Source: Flavobacterium gelatinilyticum
Lineage (GTDB): Bacteria; Bacteroidota; Bacteroidia; Flavobacteriales; Flavobacteriaceae
DNA length: 64,000 nt
Reading direction: 5' to 3'
Assembly: GCF_027111295.1 (NCBI RefSeq)
Contig: NZ_CP114287.1
Location: 4,402,001-4,466,000 of the forward strand
The notes below the pieces were generated by a model. The model saw only the letters and a list, made by a program, of their open reading frames with translations, ran no database searches and had not been told where the DNA came from. The first letter of the stretch is position 1; each line of letters begins with the position of its first letter. Made by a program: the position numbers and the translations under genes. Of this stretch, positions 59,785 through 64,000 are shown piece after piece.

Positions 59785-61464
59785 CTATTTCTTACTAACT
59801 CCTGCGCTTTCAAAACTGGCCATTTCATTCAAAAAAGCTTCAGCCGATTTTAAAATCGGAAAAGCAACCGCGCAGCCCGTGCCTTCGCCCAGGCGCAGAT
59901 TAAGATTTAAAACAGGTTTTGCTTCAAGATAATTCAATAAATTTAAATGCGCTTTTTCGGCAGAACAATGACAGAAAACAGCATTTTTCATGATGTTCGG
60001 ATTTATTTTATAAGCAATTAAAAAAGCCGCAGTACAGATAAAACCATCAATTAAAATGAGCATTTTATTTTCGAAAGCGGCGAGTATGCCGCCAGCCATC
60101 TGTATAATTTCAAAACCGCCAAAATAGGCAAGCTGCTGTTTTAATTCGGCCTGACCGGAATAATTATCGAGCGCTTTTTTCAGGATATTTTGTTTGTCGA
60201 GAAGTTTTTGATCGTTGATTCCGGTTCCTCTTCCAACACATTCTTCGATTGGCAGATTGGTTAAAAGGCTCATTAAAACAGATGCTGTTGAGGTATTTCC
60301 AATTCCCATTTCACCAAAGCCAATGCAGTTAGAACCAGTTTTGGCAATGTTTTCGACGATTGATTTTCCTTTGTCAAAACAAAATTGCAGTTCCGTTTCG
60401 CTCATTGCCGATGTGTGCAGGAAAGATTGTGTGCCTTTAGCAATTTTGGCATTAATTAATTTAGCATTCGTTGGAAAATCGTAATTAACACCCGAATCTA
60501 CAATTGACAGATTAATATTGTTTTGATTGCAGAACACATTTATAGCAGCACCGCCTTCGAGAAAATTATTCACCATTTGACGTGTAACATCCTGCGGATA
60601 ATCGCTTACACCATGATTGGCAATTCCGTGATCTGCTGCAAAAACGACAATATTAGGGTTTGTGATTTTTGGGTTTAAAGTTTCAAAAACAACTGCCATC
60701 TGGTAAGCCAGTGTTTCCAAAGTTCCCAAAGAGCCTACGGGTTTTGTTTTCGAATCTATTTTTTCCTGTAAAAGCTGCCTGAAATTTGTGGAATTTTCGA
60801 TTTTTGATTTTGGTTCTAAATCAATTTCAGGAATATTTATTTTATGGATTTCGGTGATTTCAGTTGAAGCTGGAGCTTCCGATTTCTGTTTCCAGCGCAA
60901 TTGCTGCAACATGGGCTGACTGCCATAATTCGTAGCCGGTTTTCCAATGCAGAAATAACCCAGTGGTTCTATATTTTCAGGTAAATCGAGGATTTTTTTA
61001 AACTGATGATAATTCAGGATCGAAACCCAGCCCATTCCATAACCTTGTTCGGTAAGCGAAAGCCAGATATTCTGGGCCGCACAAACTGAACTGAATTTAA
61101 CCGCCTCATTACTGCCGATAGTACCAATCGTAAACTGATTCAAAACCGAACGATCATACGCAATAATAAGCCCGATTGGCGCCTCTTCGATAGCTTCTAG
61201 TTTCAGCGATTTGTAAAGTTCCTTCTGTTCAGGATTATCGGTAAGTTCTTCGGCTTTTTTATTGTAATCTAAAAACAGGTTTTTAATCGCACTTTTTACC
61301 TCATCTGATTTTATAATATAATATCGCGTTGCATCGGTCAGTCCAACCGAAGGAGCCCAATGTCCGGCCTGTAAAGCTTTCTCGATTACTTCGTCAGGAA
61401 CCTCATCGGTTGTAAAATGACGCGTGTCGCGTCGTGATTTTAATATGTCGTCCAGATTGCTCAT
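59785..61464 (-). CDS. bluB-cobT: BluB-CobT fusion: DMB synthase / DMB phosphoribosyltransferase
   Basis: 559 residues carrying two enzymes. Residues 1-205 are a BluB-type flavin destructase of the nitroreductase fold (ILKSRRDTRHFTTDEVPDE, HWAPSVGLTDATRYYII, WLSLTEQGYGMGWVSIL, LGYFCIGKPA), which makes 5,6-dimethylbenzimidazole from FMNH2. After a linker, residues about 225-559 are CobT, joining DMB to nicotinate mononucleotide to give alpha-ribazole phosphate. Its KTKPVGSLGTLETLA, IGFGEMGIGNTSTASVL and RLGEGTGCAVAFPIL motifs, the last with the catalytic Glu, are intact. No stop or shift separates the domains. Fusion channels DMB directly to its user. It is upstream of cobS and cobC; a TATCTTTA box lies at 61563-61570. 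Confidence 0.93.
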   Translation of the reverse strand: MSNLDDILKSRRDTRHFTTDEVPDEVIEKALQAGHWAPSVGLTDATRYYIIKSDEVKSAIKNLFLDYNKKAEELTDNPEQKELYKSLKLEAIEEAPIGLIIAYDRSVLNQFTIGTIGSNEAVKFSSVCAAQNIWLSLTEQGYGMGWVSILNYHQFKKILDLPENIEPLGYFCIGKPATNYGSQPMLQQLRWKQKSEAPASTEITEIHKINIPEIDLEPKSKIENSTNFRQLLQEKIDSKTKPVGSLGTLETLAYQMAVVFETLNPKITNPNIVVFAADHGIANHGVSDYPQDVTRQMVNNFLEGGAAINVFCNQNNINLSIVDSGVNYDFPTNAKLINAKIAKGTQSFLHTSAMSETELQFCFDKGKSIVENIAKTGSNCIGFGEMGIGNTSTASVLMSLLTNLPIEECVGRGTGINDQKLLDKQNILKKALDNYSGQAELKQQLAYFGGFEIIQMAGGILAAFENKMLILIDGFICTAAFLIAYKINPNIMKNAVFCHCSAEKAHLNLLNYLEAKPVLNLNLRLGEGTGCAVAFPILKSAEAFLNEMASFESAGVSKK

Positions 61465-61594
61465 GTTGTAAATTCCATTTTTTAAAATTCCAAAGCAGTG
61501 ACAAAATTCAATATCAATGATAATTAGAATATCAAATTCGATCTTTTGATTAAGGTGTTTACGTAAAGATAATTTACCTTATTGGATTTTGAAT

Positions 61595-62119
61595 TTAAAA
61601 CTTAGAATTTTCTCCCTTTATTTTGACCGGAATCCCTGATACCATCAAAACCACCTCATCGGCGTTTGAAGCCAGAAACTGGTTCATCCAGCCTTGTAGT
61701 TCTGTAAATTTTCTTCCAATTTCGGTTGCGGCATGAACGCCCATTCCAATTTCGTTGGTTACAATAATAAGTGTAGTGTTTTCCTGATTGGCGATAGAGA
61801 GGAATTCTTTTTTAGCTTCCTCAAGACTTAGCGAAACATTATTTTTATGATCGACAAAAAAATTGGTTAACCAGAGTGTGACGCAGTCAATTAAAGCGGT
61901 TTTTCCAGAAAAGTCAATTTCGCTTAGATATTTTTCTTTTTCGATATTCGTCCAGCGATCGTCGCGTTCCTGCTGGTGGCGGTCGATTCGGTTTTGAAAA
62001 TCAGAATCCCATTTTCTGGCCGTTGCTACATATATTGGAGAATCAGAAAGCTGTAAAGCTAAATTTTGTGCATAGGTGCTTTTTCCTGATCGTTCGCCTC
62101 CGGTGATGAGATAAATCAT
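61595..62119 (-). CDS. cobU: Adenosylcobinamide kinase / adenosylcobinamide-phosphate guanylyltransferase
   Basis: A 174-residue cytoplasmic bifunctional enzyme that phosphorylates adenosylcobinamide and then adds GMP, giving the AdoCbi-GDP substrate of CobS. Walker A is GGERSGKSTYAQNLA, the guanylated His lies in RIDRHQQERDDRW, and ALIDCVTLWLTNF and IVTNEIGMGVHA are the usual following motifs. The start at 62119 (MIYLITGGERSGKS) is exact. It heads the cluster cobU, bluB-cobT, cobS, cobC on the minus strand, although a 130-bp gap with its own promoter-like box separates it from the fusion gene. Confidence 0.96.
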   Translation of the reverse strand: MIYLITGGERSGKSTYAQNLALQLSDSPIYVATARKWDSDFQNRIDRHQQERDDRWTNIEKEKYLSEIDFSGKTALIDCVTLWLTNFFVDHKNNVSLSLEEAKKEFLSIANQENTTLIIVTNEIGMGVHAATEIGRKFTELQGWMNQFLASNADEVVLMVSGIPVKIKGENSKF

Positions 62120-62147
62120 TTATAATGGTTAATTGTTGTCTATTAAT

Positions 62148-62382
62148 TTATTGCATCAGAAAGATTTTTGGAATTTTTAAAAATTCTAACCAATAAACAG
62201 TTTCATTAGCTTCCTTCTGAGCTATGGCAAATTTATGAATAAAATCGCTTTTGCTTTCAGCATGTTCAGCTTCTCTAATAATACCGGTTCAGGATTTTAA
62301 AAGTTATTTAGGAGAATAAATTCTTTTTTGTTATTCTCACTGCAAAATCAAAACTCTTGTTTTTAACAATGTTGTTCTTCGT
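62148..62382 (-). pseudogene. Decayed four-helix-bundle (S23-type) protein gene
   Basis: On the minus strand the region keeps pieces of the family found in 23S rRNA intervening sequences and as stand-alone genes. KNNIVKNKSFDFAVRIT (from 62379) matches the usual N-terminus. The family start ATG appears as ACG at 62382-62380, and a stop follows after KKNLFS. About 20 residues of the second helix are missing. A second frame then reads TGIIREAEHAESKSDFIHKF and AIAQKEANETVYWLEFLK, the diagnostic IREAEHAESKxDFIxK...KEANETxYWL core, to a stop at 62148. Start loss, a stop, a frame change and an internal deletion all point to decay. Confidence 0.82.
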
Positions 62383-62399
62383 AGATTAACGACTAACAA

Positions 62400-62762
62400 T
62401 TAATAAGGACAATGCCTGCACTTATTATCGCAGCAAGTTCCTCTTTTAAGATGAAACCAGGTTTTGAAGACATAATTGCCGTCTTCGATATAATAGTCGA
62501 TTCCTTCAATTAATTTTTCGGTTTTGGGTAAGAACCTTGCCTTGTTTTTAAGGGCATTTTTAGGAGTAATAGTTTCTAGATAGGCATCGATTTTATCGCC
62601 GCAAGCTTCTTTGAAACAGTCAGGACAAAGGCAGTCGCCTCCTTCAGAAAGATTGAAAATAGGTGGGTAATCGTTGCACCAGCATTTGTTTTCAACAGAA
62701 ATATCGCCGCAGCCAAATTTGGATTCACAGCTGGAGCAGACTTTTATTTTTGTGGTATTCAT
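62400..62762 (-). CDS. Cysteine-rich CWC domain / DUF5522 fusion protein
   Basis: 120 residues rich in Cys. The N-terminal part (about 1-55) is a CWC-type metal-binding module: CSSCESKFGCG, NKCWCNDYPP and DCLCPDCFKEAC. The C-terminal part (about 80-120) is DUF5522-like: IEGIDYYIEDGNYVFKTWFHLKRGTCCDNKCRHCPY, with three Cys likely to bind metal. In many genomes these two domains occur as separate small proteins, so the fusion suggests they act together. No signal peptide; cytoplasmic. Function unknown; zinc binding is inferred. Confidence 0.85.
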   Translation of the reverse strand: MNTTKIKVCSSCESKFGCGDISVENKCWCNDYPPIFNLSEGGDCLCPDCFKEACGDKIDAYLETITPKNALKNKARFLPKTEKLIEGIDYYIEDGNYVFKTWFHLKRGTCCDNKCRHCPY

Positions 62763-62829
62763 AAAGGTAAAGATACAGTTTCTTTGTTTTTGTAAGAATA
62801 AAGGTAAATAAAAAATTTAGAAAATGCTT

Positions 62830-62837
62830 TACCTTTG
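62830..62837 (+). promoter_or_regulatory. -7 element (TACCTTTG) of the BtuF-like gene
   Basis: A perfect TAnnTTTG box 21 bp before the ATG at 62859. Confidence 0.5.
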
Positions 62838-62858
62838 TTCCTATTGAAAACGCAAAAT

Positions 62859-64000
62859 ATGAAACATTTATTCCCCAAATTGATTTTTATTGCTTCTTTT
62901 TTTATTTTGACCGGATGCAAGAAGAATGAAACAACCGAAGCTGTTAAAACAGAAAATGCAAAAAACAGCATTGAATACGCTTCAGGGCTTTCTATAGTGA
63001 AATATGACGATTATTCGGTGGTAACGGTTTCAAATCCGTGGCCAAATTCAAATAAAAATTTCAAATACATATTAAAAGAAAAAGACGCCGTAGTTCCGGA
63101 CAGTCTTCAGGCTTATACCTTAATTCAGGTGCCGCTGGAATCTGTAGTGGTGACCTCTACGACCAATATTCCGTTTTTGGAAATGCTCGAAGTCGAAAAT
63201 AAATTAGTTGGTTTTCCGCACACCGATTATATTTCTTCTGAAAAAACAAGAGCACTTATTGATAATGGTTCAGTAAAAAATGTGGGACAAAATGAAAAGC
63301 TGAACATCGAACAGTTAATCGAATTGTCGCCGGATCTAATCGTAACTTTTGGAGTCGACAACAATAATCCGATGCTGGATAACCTGAAAAAAAGCGGGTT
63401 ACAGGTTTTAATTCAGGGCGACTGGATGGAACAATCGCCGCTTGGAAAAGCAGAATGGATCAAACTGTACGGGGCATTATTTGGAAAAGAAGAGAGAGCA
63501 AAAGAATTGTTTGATAAAATTGTAGACAGTTACAATCAGGCTTTAAAATTAGTAAACGATAAACCGGCAAGTTCAAAAGTACTGTACGGTTCAATGTATG
63601 AAGATGTCTGGTATGTGGCGAAAGGGAACAGCTGGGTGGCGCAGTTTATGAAAGATGCCAAAGCGAATTATTTATGGGCCGATTTAAAAGGAACAGGAAG
63701 CGAAGGTCTCTCTTTTGAAAAAGTACTGGATAAAGCCAAAACAGCAAATGTATGGATTGCTTCGGGTTCTTTTAAATCTCTGGACGAATTGCAGAAAGCC
63801 AATACGCATTATGGTGAATTTGATGCTTTTAAAAATAAATATGTATATAGTTTTGAAGGGAAATTAGGAGCAACGGGAGGAACCGTTTATTATGAACTGG
63901 CGCCAAGCCGTCCTGACTTGGTTTTAAAGGATTATATAAAGATTTTTCACCCGGATTTATTAGCGGGTTACGAATTTACTTTTGCTTCAAAACTGAATTA
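62859..64000 (+). CDS. BtuF-like periplasmic B12/siderophore binding lipoprotein (last base missing)
   Basis: About 380 residues with a lipoprotein signal (MKHLFPKLIFIASFFILTGC, lipobox LTGC). The body is a class III, helix-backboned binding protein: VPLESVVVTSTTNIPFLEMLEVENKLVGF, KNVGQNEKLNIEQLIELSPDLIVTFG, and VWYVAKGNSWVAQFMKDAKANYLWADL. The frame ends in ASKLN followed by TA at the window edge, so the stop codon is probably just cut. Its position beside cobU and the BtuBG cluster suggests a corrinoid ligand delivered to BtuCD, which would lie just outside. An iron-siderophore ligand is the alternative. Confidence 0.88.
   Translation, partial: MKHLFPKLIFIASFFILTGCKKNETTEAVKTENAKNSIEYASGLSIVKYDDYSVVTVSNPWPNSNKNFKYILKEKDAVVPDSLQAYTLIQVPLESVVVTSTTNIPFLEMLEVENKLVGFPHTDYISSEKTRALIDNGSVKNVGQNEKLNIEQLIELSPDLIVTFGVDNNNPMLDNLKKSGLQVLIQGDWMEQSPLGKAEWIKLYGALFGKEERAKELFDKIVDSYNQALKLVNDKPASSKVLYGSMYEDVWYVAKGNSWVAQFMKDAKANYLWADLKGTGSEGLSFEKVLDKAKTANVWIASGSFKSLDELQKANTHYGEFDAFKNKYVYSFEGKLGATGGTVYYELAPSRPDLVLKDYIKIFHPDLLAGYEFTFASKLN

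Noticed and set aside
59735..59828. N-terminal extension of CobS
   Set aside because: It overlaps the end of the bluB-cobT gene and lacks family similarity; the ATG at 59735 begins the known CobS N-terminus.

Overview
The window reads as chromosome from a Bacteroidota bacterium, very probably a Flavobacterium. The DNA is AT-rich. Promoters follow the Bacteroidota form TTG-N19-TAnnTTTG (clearest before rpmH and the ABC-F gene), and purine-rich ribosome-binding sites are rare. The gene content fits too: many PorT-like outer membrane barrels, TonB-dependent receptors, DUF5686, DUF4252, DUF4199 and PepSY-like proteins, and a 6S RNA of the flavobacterial type between zapA and rny. No tRNA, rRNA, CRISPR array, transposase or prophage was seen.

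Layout. 1-6.7 kb: the end of a DUF5686 protein, aroQ, then six paralogous outer membrane barrel genes, five of them tandem and four with their own terminator. 6.7-17.4 kb: xerD, a PAS sensor kinase, rny / 6S RNA / zapA / coiled-coil gene, then an M23 peptidase, a TonB-dependent receptor with a TTG start, a frameshifted membrane-protein gene and a lipoprotein. 17.6-33.2 kb: housekeeping and envelope genes (DUF2971, MsbA-like exporter, phosphohexomutase, GT2 glycosyltransferase, L31 type B, GlmU-like protein, a PepSY-like/two-component group, ABC-F, porin, small acetyltransferase).

33.5-44.9 kb is the accessory region. A repressor-like HTH gene, a 69-residue protein, three secreted proteins with a shared N-terminal head but different C-terminal modules, a 1067-residue Ig-like/FISUMP surface protein and a thioredoxin-fold protein are interleaved with 7-bp-periodic repeat arrays, recurrent hairpins and a truncated copy of the 69-residue gene. 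Matching palindromes at the HTH gene and at the first module promoter suggest a self-contained regulated locus. This is the best candidate for an undescribed system.

44.9-55.1 kb: TPR-like protein, rpmH, carB without its allosteric domain, two paralogous lipoproteins, an XRE regulator, a YiaA/B protein, an ECF sigma operon with two DUF4252 proteins, and an S41 peptidase. 55.2-64 kb: a vitamin B12 salvage block. A cobalamin riboswitch precedes a BtuB-like receptor and a BtuG-like surface lipoprotein; cobC, cobS, a bluB-cobT fusion and cobU rebuild the lower ligand; a BtuF-like binding lipoprotein closes the window. No corrin-ring genes are present, so salvage rather than full synthesis is indicated within this window. 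A decayed four-helix-bundle (S23-type) gene lies next to cobU.
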